Shown here one piece after another: positions 17,789 through 26,397 of a stretch of DNA of 64,000 bases. Each line of letters starts with the position of its first letter. Position 1 is the first letter of the stretch. The stretch comes from Facklamia languida CCUG 37842 (GTDB lineage: Bacteria > Bacillota > Bacilli > Lactobacillales > Aerococcaceae). The stretch spans positions 1,071,387 to 1,135,386 of the forward strand of contig NZ_JH601133.1 of NCBI RefSeq assembly GCF_000245795.1, given 5' to 3'. The notes under the pieces are model-generated. The model saw nothing but the letters and a program-made list of their open reading frames with translations. It was not told where the DNA came from and ran no database searches. Both the position numbers and the translations under genes were made by a program.

Positions 17789-18010
17789 ATGAAAAAGAAA
17801 TTTATACTAGAAGGTTTAGATTGTGCAAATTGTGCTGCAAAGATGGAGCAAGCTATCAATGAACTTGATGGCGTCAATAAAGTGACCGTTAACTTTATGA
17901 CCACAAAACTGGTCATTGAGGGTGAGGAGGAAAAAATGCCAGCTATCCTAGCAGAAGCCGAAAAAATCGTTAAAAAATTTGAACCGGACACAAGAATGAA
18001 GAAGGCGTAA
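17789..18010 (+). CDS. Heavy-metal-associated (HMA) domain protein
   Basis: 73-aa single-domain protein with the metal-binding GLDCANCAAKM motif (Cys-x-x-Cys) on the first loop and the ferredoxin-like fold pattern. In most CadA proteins this domain is fused to the ATPase N-terminus; here it is a separate gene directly before a CadA lacking it. It may act as a soluble metal chaperone for the pump. AGGAGG sits 8 bases before the ATG. Confidence 0.9.
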   Translation: MKKKFILEGLDCANCAAKMEQAINELDGVNKVTVNFMTTKLVIEGEEEKMPAILAEAEKIVKKFEPDTRMKKA

Positions 18011-18025
18011 GGGAGGTCATTAAGG

Positions 18026-19870
18026 ATGAAAAAGCGACTCTGGCGAATCATCATCGGTGCTTTGTTATTTACGGTCGCACTGTTGATGGATTTTAATAAT
18101 GAATGGCTACAGATCGCTCTCTTTGTGATAAGTTACATTGTAGTCGGCGGAGATGTCTTAAAAAGAGCGGTAAAAAATATGAATCGAGGTCAAGTTTTTG
18201 ACGAGAACTTTCTAATGAGTGTCGCAACCATTGGAGCCATGCTCATCAGTGAGTTTCCTGAAGCTGTGGCAGTGATGCTCTTTTATCAAGTGGGAGAACT
18301 CTTTCAAAGCTATGCAGTAGGCAAATCGAGAAATTCAATCGCTAGCTTGATGGAAATTCGACCCGATTATGCCAATGTCAAAAAGGGCGATGAAATCATC
18401 AAAGTTGATCCTGATGAAGTACAAATTGGAGATATGATTGTCATCACAGCAGGAGAAAAAGTTCCTCTTGATGGTAAGGTCATTGAAGGAAGTTCAATGC
18501 TTGATACGTCAGCTCTGACTGGAGAATCGGTTCCTCGTGAGGTCGAAGTAGGAAGCGATATCCTGAGTGGTTCTATCAATATAAATGGCGTCATTACAGC
18601 CGAAGTTACCAAGGAATTTGAAGAATCGACAGTTAGCAAAATTCTTGATTTAGTTGAGAATGCAAGCAGTAAAAAATCCAATTCGGAACAATTTATTACC
18701 AAGTTTGCGAGATATTACACACCGGCGGTGGTGATCATGGCCGTATTGCTAGCGATTATACCACCTCTTGTGATAAGCGGTGCGACCTTTAGTGAATGGA
18801 TCTATCGAGCACTCGCATTCCTTGTCATATCTTGTCCGTGCGCTTTAGTGATTTCGATTCCTTTAAGTTTCTTCGGCGGAATCGGTGGAGCCTCAAAAGA
18901 AGGGATTTTGGTTAAAGGGAGTAACTACCTCGAAGCCTTATCTCAAACTGAGATTGCTGTCTTTGACAAAACAGGGACTCTCACGAAAGGCGTCTTTAAC
19001 GTACAGGAAATTCATCCACAAGGAGTTTCCAAGGAAGAGCTACTTGAATTAACGGCGTATGCCGAGAGCTATTCGAATCATCCGATTTCACTTTCTCTGA
19101 AAGAAGCATATGGTAAGGACATAGACAATCAACGTATTTCTGAGGTCGAAGAGCTATCAGGACATGGTGTGACGGCAACCGTCGATGGCCGAAAGGTGGT
19201 AGCAGGAAATATCAAATTGATGAAGAAGATGGATATCCCTTATTTTGAGGGAGAATTAGTTGGGACGGTCGTGCATGTGGCTGTTGATAACAAATATATT
19301 GGTTACATTGTCATAGCCGATGAGTTAAAACCAGATGCCAAACAGGCCATCAAGGAACTTAAGGATGCGGATATTAAACAATTAGTCATGTTGACTGGTG
19401 ATAATCAAAGTGTTGGGGCCAAAGTTGCTAAAGAGCTGGGGCTTGATAAGTTTTATGCCGGACTATTACCAGCAGATAAAGTTGAAAAAGTAGAAGAATT
19501 ATTTGCGCAAAAATCCCAGAAGGGTAAACTTGCCTTTGCTGGAGACGGTATCAATGATGCTCCTGTATTAGCGCGTGCAGACATTGGAATTGCGATGGGG
19601 GGATTGGGTTCTGATGCAGCCATTGAAGCTGCGGATATAGTCATTATGACGGATGAGCCATCAAAAATTGCGACCGCCATAAAAATTTCTAAAAAAACAC
19701 TAAAAATTGCCAATCAAAATATAATATTGGCCATTGGTGTAAAAATATTGGTCCTTATTTTGAGTGCTTTAGGATTAACGACCATGTGGGCAGCGATCTT
19801 TGCCGATGTCGGTGTCACGATCCTTGCAGTATTAAATGCATTTAGAGCTTTGAACGTAAAGAATCTATAA
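18026..19870 (+). CDS. cadA: P1B-type Zn/Cd/Pb-exporting ATPase without N-terminal HMA domain
   Basis: 614-aa membrane pump driving heavy-metal efflux. Visible motifs include TGESVPREV (actuator), CPC in the metal channel (SCPCALVIS), DKTGTLTKG (phosphorylated Asp), SNHPIS in the nucleotide-binding domain and GDGINDAPVL. Eight membrane segments are expected. CadA proteins usually carry one or more N-terminal HMA domains; here that domain is supplied by the preceding gene, 15 bases upstream. The cadC operators predict induction by Cd, Pb or Zn. Confidence 0.93.
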   Translation: MKKRLWRIIIGALLFTVALLMDFNNEWLQIALFVISYIVVGGDVLKRAVKNMNRGQVFDENFLMSVATIGAMLISEFPEAVAVMLFYQVGELFQSYAVGKSRNSIASLMEIRPDYANVKKGDEIIKVDPDEVQIGDMIVITAGEKVPLDGKVIEGSSMLDTSALTGESVPREVEVGSDILSGSININGVITAEVTKEFEESTVSKILDLVENASSKKSNSEQFITKFARYYTPAVVIMAVLLAIIPPLVISGATFSEWIYRALAFLVISCPCALVISIPLSFFGGIGGASKEGILVKGSNYLEALSQTEIAVFDKTGTLTKGVFNVQEIHPQGVSKEELLELTAYAESYSNHPISLSLKEAYGKDIDNQRISEVEELSGHGVTATVDGRKVVAGNIKLMKKMDIPYFEGELVGTVVHVAVDNKYIGYIVIADELKPDAKQAIKELKDADIKQLVMLTGDNQSVGAKVAKELGLDKFYAGLLPADKVEKVEELFAQKSQKGKLAFAGDGINDAPVLARADIGIAMGGLGSDAAIEAADIVIMTDEPSKIATAIKISKKTLKIANQNIILAIGVKILVLILSALGLTTMWAAIFADVGVTILAVLNAFRALNVKNL

Positions 19871-19883
19871 ATCTTTCTCCGAT

Positions 19884-19934
19884 ATACCCCATGAGTGAAG
19901 TCGATCGATATTTGGCGACTCCATCATGGGGTAT
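19884..19934. terminator. Hairpin after cadA
   Basis: ATACCCCATGA pairs perfectly with TCATGGGGTAT (11 bp), with an inner GTCG/CGAC pairing in the loop. No strong T-run follows, so it may be a weak terminator or an mRNA-stabilising stem. Confidence 0.55.
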
Positions 19935-20177
19935 TCGAATTAAATAACGATGATTAAACGCAAGATGAAGGGTCGCCGCTCTTAAGTGCTTCTAGCCTAG
20001 GCTTCTGCCGGGATCTATTTGTTTAAGATGTTTCGAGCTTTGACTGAAGGGAGGAGAGCTTCCTTAGGAAAGTCGGCTTGAGGTTCAATGAATTGTCGTT
20101 GACCGTGACCTTCAAGGCCCCCTGCTCTTCTGCAGCATGTGGGGGTGAATTTGGTGGGTAAGAGAATGAGTTGCACC

Positions 20178-20566
20178 TTTTTTACAAGCCTTCATCCTAG
20201 ATCAGCAGATTAATAACAAGCTACACCCTATCGATTCTTTAAGAAATCTAGCGATGAAGGTCACATCCAATTTAAGTCCTTTTCCTAAACAAAAACGCTG
20301 TCTTCAACGACAGAAGATACCCTGAAAAAATGCTAGACCTATCGGAACAAATCAATCTCTATATTGATCGAGTGGTGGATTTAAAAAAAGAAATCAATGA
20401 GGCCACCATGGCACTAGAGAACGAGGAAGAAAAGACCATTCTAGAGAAGCTTTACGTCTGCTTCATCACTTAAGAACAGATTGCTTTAGATATGGGTTAT
20501 AGTTTACAGAACTGCTTCAAAATTCATAAACGAGCCTTATAAAAAAATGGAAGTTCCTAACTAATG
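20178..20566 (+). pseudogene. Decayed phage DUF1492/ArpU-like regulator gene
   Basis: Sections of several frames read like the small phage late-gene regulators: LDQQINNKLHPIDSLRNLA, then MLDLSEQINLYIDRVVDLKK, a helical middle, LEKLYVCF and EQIALDMGYSLQNCFKIHK, a sigma-region-4-like helix-turn-helix. A frameshift near 20300 and in-frame stops near 20478 and 20539 show it is dead. It marks an old prophage remnant. Region 19935-20177 has no clear gene. Confidence 0.6.
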
Positions 20567-20569
20567 AAA

Positions 20570-20605
20570 AAAGCTCTTATCCTAACGATAGGAGCTTTGT
20601 TTTTA
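20570..20605. terminator. Bidirectional terminator beside the toxin gene
   Basis: AAAGCTCTTATC pairs with GATAGGAGCTTT (one mismatch) around a 5-base loop, with T-rich tails on both strands. It ends the leftward toxin-antitoxin transcript. Confidence 0.8.
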
Positions 20606-20911
20606 TAGCTGAGAATCAAGGCGTCGTTTGGTGTAAAGTATACGGCGGATTTCCATGACGGAATCAATTACCACATAGAAAATAGAGTAATTTCCAACTC
20701 GGATGACATAATACGGATGTTTTCTCTTTTTTTGACTTAAGAAGGGTTGGAAGTTAAGAGGATAGTTAGCTCGCCCCTCAATTGCTTTATGAACGTTTTC
20801 TACAAGATTCATTGCTGCAGATGGATTGGACAGCGTTAAAGCGATATAATCGACAATTTGATTCAAATCTTCCTCAAAGCTAGGAAGAATACGAATTCGA
20901 TAGTTAGCCAT
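20603..20911 (-). CDS. RelE/ParE-family toxin
   Basis: 102 aa. The pattern YRIRILPSFEEDLNQIVDYIA, then NFQPFL and YYVIRVGNYSIFYVVID, and a C-terminal IRRILYTKRR is typical of the ParE/RelE fold. Family members either cut mRNA on the ribosome or poison gyrase; which applies here is not clear. I start at ATG 20911, which overlaps the antitoxin stop by 8 bases (ATGGCTAA); the longer frame would overlap the antitoxin much further. Confidence 0.88.
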   Translation of the reverse strand: MANYRIRILPSFEEDLNQIVDYIALTLSNPSAAMNLVENVHKAIEGRANYPLNFQPFLSQKKRKHPYYVIRVGNYSIFYVVIDSVMEIRRILYTKRRLDSQL

Positions 20912-21167
20912 GCTGGTTAATGCGCTCCTTGACTCGTTCAATCACCTCATCGAGGATATACCTTGTCTCAGTGGAAGCTGCGAAGTGATCTGCTTCATCA
21001 AGTTTGCTTTCAATGTCTTGGGTCATCAATTCGTATTGATCGATGCTCATTAATACCATCGTGCCATAACCATTTTTAGTTAAAAAGACAGGGCGCCCAG
21101 ATTCAATGACTTCTTCTTCGACTTCAGGAAACTTATTTCTTAGATCTGAAACAGGCCGAATATTCAT
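20904..21167 (-). CDS. Phd/YefM-family antitoxin
   Basis: 87 aa. The N-terminal DNA-binding part, IRPVSDLRNKFPEVEEEVIE, followed by PVFLTKNGYGTMVLMSIDQYE, is the classic Phd/YefM signature. The C-terminal half is acidic and helical and would wrap the toxin. It precedes and overlaps the toxin gene, the usual order, and a strong AGGAGG lies upstream of its ATG. Such antitoxins repress their own promoter together with the toxin. Confidence 0.9.
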   Translation of the reverse strand: MNIRPVSDLRNKFPEVEEEVIESGRPVFLTKNGYGTMVLMSIDQYELMTQDIESKLDEADHFAASTETRYILDEVIERVKERINQHG

Positions 21168-21887
21168 AAGAAGACCTCCTTTTTTGTTATCATAATTTTA
21201 TCATTAAACTATCAATAATTCAATCGTTCATAAAAAATACCCCCCACGTATGTGTAGTGCCACCAAAAAGTTGGACCAAAAATCTAACTTTTAGGGGTCA
21301 GTTCACTGTCAGTGATTTTTTAAAGCTGCTCAAGGGGCTTTCAGATTGGAGACAAACCCTGATTGAGTTACTCTCAAGACGCTTATATATAAAATCGGAT
21401 GACGCATAAATGCATCACCCGCAAAAATTTCATTTTCAATTCGTATCGTTATTATAATGGGACTATTGAAGAATCAGAGTTACCACAACCAGCATTGCCA
21501 AGATATTTCAGTTTATTTAGGTATGTTCGCAACTCTAGAGATATTGCTGTAGCGGTATAGCATAGTTGTGTGTCTCTTATTTTGCTATACTGTAGACGGG
21601 TGAATGTCAAATGAAAAAGACATTAAAATTGATGGGCAGTCTATTCCTTATGATTATAAGGAGATGGGACCAATTAGAGGAAGAGGCTGGGTATAAACTT
21701 GATAAATTTAGTTAAGATTATTGTTCATTAATTAGCGGCGCAGTGGTTGAGTGGCCTCAACCTGCGTCTTTTGACTTGTTTGAGGCCTACTCAAGTGTGC
21801 GGGGGTGAACAGACGAAGCGAAAATTATTTCATTTTCTACTTCTTGCCCACTCCCTAAAAAACATACTCTTCTTATTAGCGTATCCA
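21168..21887. other. Gene-free stretch with IS3 end and remnants
   Basis: Contents: an IS3-type terminal sequence at 21257-21306; an inverted repeat around 21395-21420 (GATGACGCAT with ATGCATCACC); a short open fragment ending in ELPQPALPRYFSLF and further residues near 21460-21560 that I cannot identify; and a terminator-like stem GGTTGAG/CTCAACC near 21743-21760. No functional gene is supportable. Confidence 0.45.
21257..21306. mobile_element. Solo IS3/IS150-type terminal sequence
   Basis: GTGCCACCAAAAAGTTGGACC, followed by AAAAATCTAACTTTTAGGGG, resembles the ends of IS150-group elements. No transposase is linked to it, so this is a remnant end. Confidence 0.5.
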
Positions 21888-22472
21888 TTATCCTTCTGAT
21901 TCAGTAGATAATAGCTCATCTTCTGGATAATATAAAACCACTTTATTCATTTTTTGGCTTTCTTTGACATTAATTATACGTTGGTTTGAACTCCCACGAA
22001 AACGTAAAGTTAAATCACACTTTGCTAAAATAAACCGTCCATCCACTAAGACATCAACATAATCAAGTAATGCTAATTTATCATCTGTTTCTTGCTGTAA
22101 TTCTTCCCAAGTATAACCAGACCACGACCAAATATCTTTAGTATCACCATAAGTTTTTCTTAATTGCTTACAAAGACGTAATAGTACCTCCGTGTTCAAG
22201 AAAGGTTCTCCTCCTAACAAGGTTAAGCCTTGGCAATAAGAAGCCCCTAAATCTTTAATAATTTGGTCTTCTAATTCTTGAGTATAATAAGTTCCATAAT
22301 TAAAGTTTTGAATGATTTTATTATAACAGCCCTCACATTGAAATAAGCAACCACTAACATATAAACTACAGCGAACTCCTTCACCATCGACAAAGTTATA
22401 AGGCTTATAATCGGCAATTTTATGTTGTGACCATTCTTCTGAACGCCATTCTTTTGGTTGTGGATTCTTCAT
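21888..22472 (-). CDS. nrdG: Anaerobic ribonucleotide reductase activating protein
   Basis: 194-aa radical-SAM enzyme that installs the glycyl radical on NrdD. The iron-sulfur cluster motif is C-x3-C-x2-C in SGCLFQCEGCYN (about residues 40-51), followed by TLLGGEPFLN, the SAM-contacting GGE. Its ATG shares one base with the nrdD stop (TAATG), so the two are translated together. It is oxygen-sensitive and functions only under anaerobic conditions. Confidence 0.95.
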   Translation of the reverse strand: MKNPQPKEWRSEEWSQHKIADYKPYNFVDGEGVRCSLYVSGCLFQCEGCYNKIIQNFNYGTYYTQELEDQIIKDLGASYCQGLTLLGGEPFLNTEVLLRLCKQLRKTYGDTKDIWSWSGYTWEELQQETDDKLALLDYVDVLVDGRFILAKCDLTLRFRGSSNQRIINVKESQKMNKVVLYYPEDELLSTESEG

Positions 22473-24604
22473 TATAGCGAACCCTTCATATGTTTCTTAC
22501 GAGCAGAAATTTCTTTATGACGTCCTTTTACCATTGGTCTTAACTGTGGATTTCCTAAATAACCACATGTTCTCTTTACGACGTCACAAGTTTCAGGATT
22601 ACGATTACCACATTGAGGACATTGAAACCCTCTTTCGGTTGGTTTAAAATCACCATCATAACCACATTCATAACAATGATCAATCGGTGTATTGGTACCT
22701 AAATAGCCTACTCTTTGATACGCATAATCCCAAACAGCTTCTAAAGCTTTAGGATTTTGACGCATATTAGGATACTCACAATAATTAATAAATCCGCCTG
22801 AAGTATAAGGTAAATAAGCAGCTTCAAAATCTAGCTTTTCAAAAGGTGTTGGTTGTTTTCGAACATCATAGTGGAAGGAATTAGTATAATAATCTTTATC
22901 TGTTATATCGGGAATCATACCAAAAAACTCTTGATCCATCCGGCAAAAACGATCGGTTAAACTTTCTGAAGGTGTGCCATAAATACTAAAATGGTAGCCA
23001 TATTGTTTGGCTAATTTATCTGCATATGCTTTCATATATTTTAAGATGTCGACTGTAAATTGCTTGGCTATAGCGTTCGTTTCCCAGTTAGGACCATAAA
23101 AGACAGTCCCTGCTTCATAGAGTCCAATATAACCCATTGATACGGTCGCACGACGGTTTTTAAAAACTTCATCTACTGAATCATTTGTTGTTAGACGCTT
23201 ACCAAAAGCACCATGTTGATATAAGATTGGTGCATTTTCAGGCAATGCTTCTTTTACACGTTCAACACGATATACTAGGGCCTCTTCTAAAATTGACAGA
23301 CGTTCATCTAATAGCTCCCAGAAACGATCTTTCGATTGCATCGATTCAATCGCAATACGAGGTAAATTTAAGGTCACAACACCTAAATTCATTCGACCCT
23401 CATTGACCTCATTACCATTTTTATCTTGCCATCCTTGTAAAAAAGAACGACACCCCATCGGTGCTTTAAAACTTCCTGTAAATTCAACAATTTTATCATA
23501 CATTAACACATCTGGATACATCCGCTTAGTAGAACATTCTAACGCTAACTGCTTTATATCATAGTTTGGGTCAGTAGGCTTTAGGTTCACTCCATCCTTT
23601 AAAGTAAAAACTAATTTAGGAAAAATAGCTGTACGTCTTTCTTTACCTAATCCTAAAATTCTAACTTTAAGAATGGATTTTTGAATTTCACGAGCGTACC
23701 AGGTTGTTCCTAGTCCAAATCCTAAAGTAGTAAAAGGTGTTTGACCTTGAGAGGTATATAAAGTATTGATTTCATACTCTAAACTTTGCATTGAATCATA
23801 TATATCTTTTTTGGTTTGTTTAACCGCGAACTCTTTTTGTTTCTCTTCATCTTCAATCCACTCGGCAGCAGTTTTAAGATGCTTTTTATAATTAAGTTCT
23901 GCATACTGTTCTAACAATTCATCGATACGATTAACACTAGTACCACCATATTGACTGCTAGCCACATTAGCAATAATTTGTGCCATTTGTGCAGTCGCTG
24001 TCTGAATTGATTTTGGTGATTCTACTTGAGCATTTCCGATTTGAAAACCATTCTCAAACATTTGTTTAAAATCAATTAAACAGCAATTAGTCATCGGTGA
24101 ATACGGATGATAATCTAAGTCATGATAGTGAATTTGACCTTTTAAATGGGCCTTTTTGACCTTTTCAGGCAATAAATCTAATCCGACTACTTTTGAGAGG
24201 ACACCAGCTGTTAAATCTCTTTGAGTATTAAAGACACGACTATCTTTATTAGCATTTTCGTTCACAATTTGTGTGTTGCGAGAACGTAGTTGGTTAACTT
24301 GATACTCTAAATTAGTAGCCTTTTCTTCAATTTCAGACATCTTTTCAGCAAACTTATCTTCAGAATCAGTTTGATTTACAGATGATATTATCTCCTTTAT
24401 GGAACTGCTCTTAATCATACTATCTTCATTGGCCTGAAAAATACGGTATGATATCTCGACAATTTTGTCATCTGCATCAATATGGCCGGAACGTTTTAAA
24501 CTAAAAATCATTTTGTTTAAATCGAATTTTTCTTTTCTGCCATCACGTTTTTGTACAATTAAACTATCAAAAGTAATTTGTTTTTTATTTAGGTCCACTA
24601 CCAT
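22472..24604 (-). CDS. nrdD: Anaerobic (class III) ribonucleoside-triphosphate reductase
   Basis: About 710 aa. The N-terminal ATP-cone (VQKRDGRKEKFDLNKMIFSL) is the allosteric site. The C-terminus has a zinc-binding pair of C-x2-C motifs (CYECGYDG, CPQCGN) and the glycyl-radical site RTCGYLG. It makes dNTPs in anoxic growth and needs NrdG. I favour ATG 24604 because GGGGTGATGAGA gives a proper ribosome site; GTG 24613 and ATG 24610 are alternatives. Two NrdR boxes lie upstream. Confidence 0.95.
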   Translation of the reverse strand: MVVDLNKKQITFDSLIVQKRDGRKEKFDLNKMIFSLKRSGHIDADDKIVEISYRIFQANEDSMIKSSSIKEIISSVNQTDSEDKFAEKMSEIEEKATNLEYQVNQLRSRNTQIVNENANKDSRVFNTQRDLTAGVLSKVVGLDLLPEKVKKAHLKGQIHYHDLDYHPYSPMTNCCLIDFKQMFENGFQIGNAQVESPKSIQTATAQMAQIIANVASSQYGGTSVNRIDELLEQYAELNYKKHLKTAAEWIEDEEKQKEFAVKQTKKDIYDSMQSLEYEINTLYTSQGQTPFTTLGFGLGTTWYAREIQKSILKVRILGLGKERRTAIFPKLVFTLKDGVNLKPTDPNYDIKQLALECSTKRMYPDVLMYDKIVEFTGSFKAPMGCRSFLQGWQDKNGNEVNEGRMNLGVVTLNLPRIAIESMQSKDRFWELLDERLSILEEALVYRVERVKEALPENAPILYQHGAFGKRLTTNDSVDEVFKNRRATVSMGYIGLYEAGTVFYGPNWETNAIAKQFTVDILKYMKAYADKLAKQYGYHFSIYGTPSESLTDRFCRMDQEFFGMIPDITDKDYYTNSFHYDVRKQPTPFEKLDFEAAYLPYTSGGFINYCEYPNMRQNPKALEAVWDYAYQRVGYLGTNTPIDHCYECGYDGDFKPTERGFQCPQCGNRNPETCDVVKRTCGYLGNPQLRPMVKGRHKEISARKKHMKGSL

Positions 24605-24618
24605 TCTCATCACCCCAA

Positions 24619-24634
24619 ATACTATATGTAGTGT
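24619..24634 (-). promoter_or_regulatory. NrdR box, proximal
   Basis: The minus-strand ACACTACATATAGTAT closely matches the NrdR consensus ACACTATATATAGTGT. It lies within 15 bases of the nrdD start. Confidence 0.8.
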
Positions 24635-24650
24635 TCACATTTAACATAGT

Positions 24651-24666
24651 ACCATATATATAGTGT
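24651..24666 (-). promoter_or_regulatory. NrdR box, distal
   Basis: The minus-strand ACACTATATATATGGT matches the first 12 bases of the NrdR consensus. Its centre is 32 bp from the proximal box, three helical turns, the usual spacing for cooperative NrdR repression of nrd genes. Confidence 0.8.
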
Positions 24667-24695
24667 TTTAGCTAGTGATTGCATAAAATTATTTA

Positions 24696-24851
24696 TTAAT
24701 AAAATATAAAAAAATAATTTAGTATATAGGCTAATTCTGGTTTATTCAAACGTTCCAAAATTCTTTCACAAAGTGTTACATTTTCTAATAGATCTTCTAA
24801 ATAAATACAATTCGCTTTAATAGAACGATTAATTAGATATTCGTTGGTAGT
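24696..24851 (-). pseudogene. Possible C-terminal gene fragment cut by IS256
   Basis: An open frame of about 50 codons reads out of the IS256 end and ends at 24696, including YLINRSIKANCIYLEDLLEN and ERILERLNKPELAYIL. It is protein-like, but no family is recognised. The IS end falls within the frame, so the 5' part may have been removed by the insertion. Confidence 0.3.
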
Positions 24852-24925
24852 GTCAAATTTCTTGTGTAACCTACATCGTAAGATTGTAATTGTTATATCA
24901 AATCTTAAACTATTTCCGTCCATAA

Positions 24926-25016
24926 CCTCGCATTTTAGAAGAGCTATCGATCTTAAAGATACTATCGAATCAATAAGGCGCTATAGGGAAGTCGAAAGCT
25001 CTTCTAAAATGCGAGG
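24926..25016. repeat. 20-bp perfect inverted repeat inside the IS256 3' region
   Basis: CCTCGCATTTTAGAAGAGCT (24926-24945) is exactly complementary to AGCTCTTCTAAAATGCGAGG (24997-25016), with 51 bases between. It occupies most of the space between the left terminal repeat and the transposase stop. It may be a small inserted element or a strong RNA/DNA stem; a terminator is unlikely since no T-run follows. Confidence 0.75.
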
Positions 25017-25045
25017 GAAGCAACCAACGGGCGCTAGTTTTGTTA

Positions 25046-26280
25046 TTAAGATACTTGAGGCTCTGTGTTCCCTTCTCTTAATCTCGTCTCGTTGACGGGT
25101 CTTCTTTGATCCAAAAGATTTCGAAGTTCAAAGGAAACTTTCCCAAATCCTTTATGGATCCGTTGTCCAAACCTTGCTTGATACTCGGCAACATAACAAT
25201 AGACCATTTTTTCTAGGGAATCTTCATGTGGAAACTGTTCCTTAACTTTCGTTCTTTTCTTCAAATGTTTCTTAAAGGACTCGGACAAGTTGTTGGTATA
25301 AGGGGATGCCCATATCTCCATGGGAAAATGCATAAATGAGAAAAGATTCTTCTTTCGTCTCAATTGTTCAATTAACTTTGGATAAGTCGCTCCCCAGGTC
25401 TGGATGAATTCATTAAGTAGTCGAGTGGCTTCGACAATACTACTGGCTTTAGGAACTTTTTTAGTGATGCTAACACTTCTTGACGGTCCTTCACACGAAC
25501 TTTCATGGAAAAATGTCTCAGTAAGTGTGTCCAACAGGATTGGTGAAGGACCATCGGAAATTCATTAGTCAAGGCCTCCGCTAACCCGGTTAATTCGTCT
25601 GACACAAAAAGCAAAACATTTTCGAGCCCTCTTTGTTTTAAGTCTTGAAGCATTTCACGGTAATGAAGGGCTGACTCTGTAGGATAGACTTGAAAATCAA
25701 GTACTTCCTTATAGCCTTGATCATCAATTCCAATAATTGTATGAACAGCTTCTTTCGATACACTTCCGCGCCTTACAGGGATAAAGGTGGCATCGCAGTA
25801 TAGACACACATAGTCTTGTTTAATAGGGCGTTGTCTGTAAGCAGCTAATTCTTCTTCAAATGTTTTTGAAAGGTTGGATAGGGTTGTTGGTGAATAATGA
25901 TGACCATACATTTTTTCAATGAGATCAGAAATCTCGCGTGTCGTCACCCCTTTTTGATGCATTAGGATAATCATCTCTTCTAAATGGGCGGGAGCATGTT
26001 GAATACATTCAAGGGTTTTAATATCAAACACACCTAATCGATCACGTGGTATTTTGAGCTGCAGCGTACCGTATTCAGTCGTGAGTGTTCTAGAATAATA
26101 ACCATTTCTTGAATTACCAGTATTATAGCCTTTCACTTCCCACTTCTCATAATTAAGAAAGACCATTCTTTCGCTTTCAAGCAATAGATTAATGGCGTCT
26201 TCTAAGGCCTGACGAAATAATTCAAGAATCGATTCACCTTGTGCTAGTGCTGTGATTAATTTTGTGTTAAAGTCTTCCAT
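25046..26280 (-). pseudogene. IS256-family transposase, split by a frameshift
   Basis: The combined frames give a full IS256 mutator-type transposase of about 410 aa: DDE residues appear around LYCDATFIPVRRG, LFVSDELTGL and, after the shift, NLSESFKKHLKKRTK, with conserved CWTHLLRHF in between. The first frame (from 26280) continues to a stop at 25372; the rest is in the -1 frame (to 25046). The shift lies at an A6-G run (25455-25461, complement) that is also an A-AAA-AAG slippery heptamer. It is either a disabled gene or one needing programmed frameshifting, which is not usual for this family. Confidence 0.8.
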
Positions 26281-26397
26281 AAGGGCCTCCTGTTTGTGAT
26301 TGTTTTGTCGTTATTACAATCTTACAAAAGGGAGGTCTCTTTTTCTAGGGAGACTTCGAGGTTACACAAGATATTTTACGCTATGGAGGTAATAATG

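Larger units (their letters stand above)
24855..26379 (-). mobile_element. IS256-family insertion sequence
   Basis: The ends share TCTTGTGTAACCT: the left end is AAATTTCTTGTGTAACCT from about 24855, and the right end read inward is AAAATATCTTGTGTAACCT from about 26379. GTAAGATTGTAAT also recurs inside both ends. The transposase is split by a frameshift. A 20-bp perfect inverted repeat lies between the transposase stop and the left end. No clear 8-9 bp target duplication is visible. Confidence 0.8.

Noticed and set aside
22200-24600. Long alternate-strand frames opposite nrdD (for example 23185-23406)
   Set aside because: Shadow of a firmly identified gene; no independent start signals or motifs.
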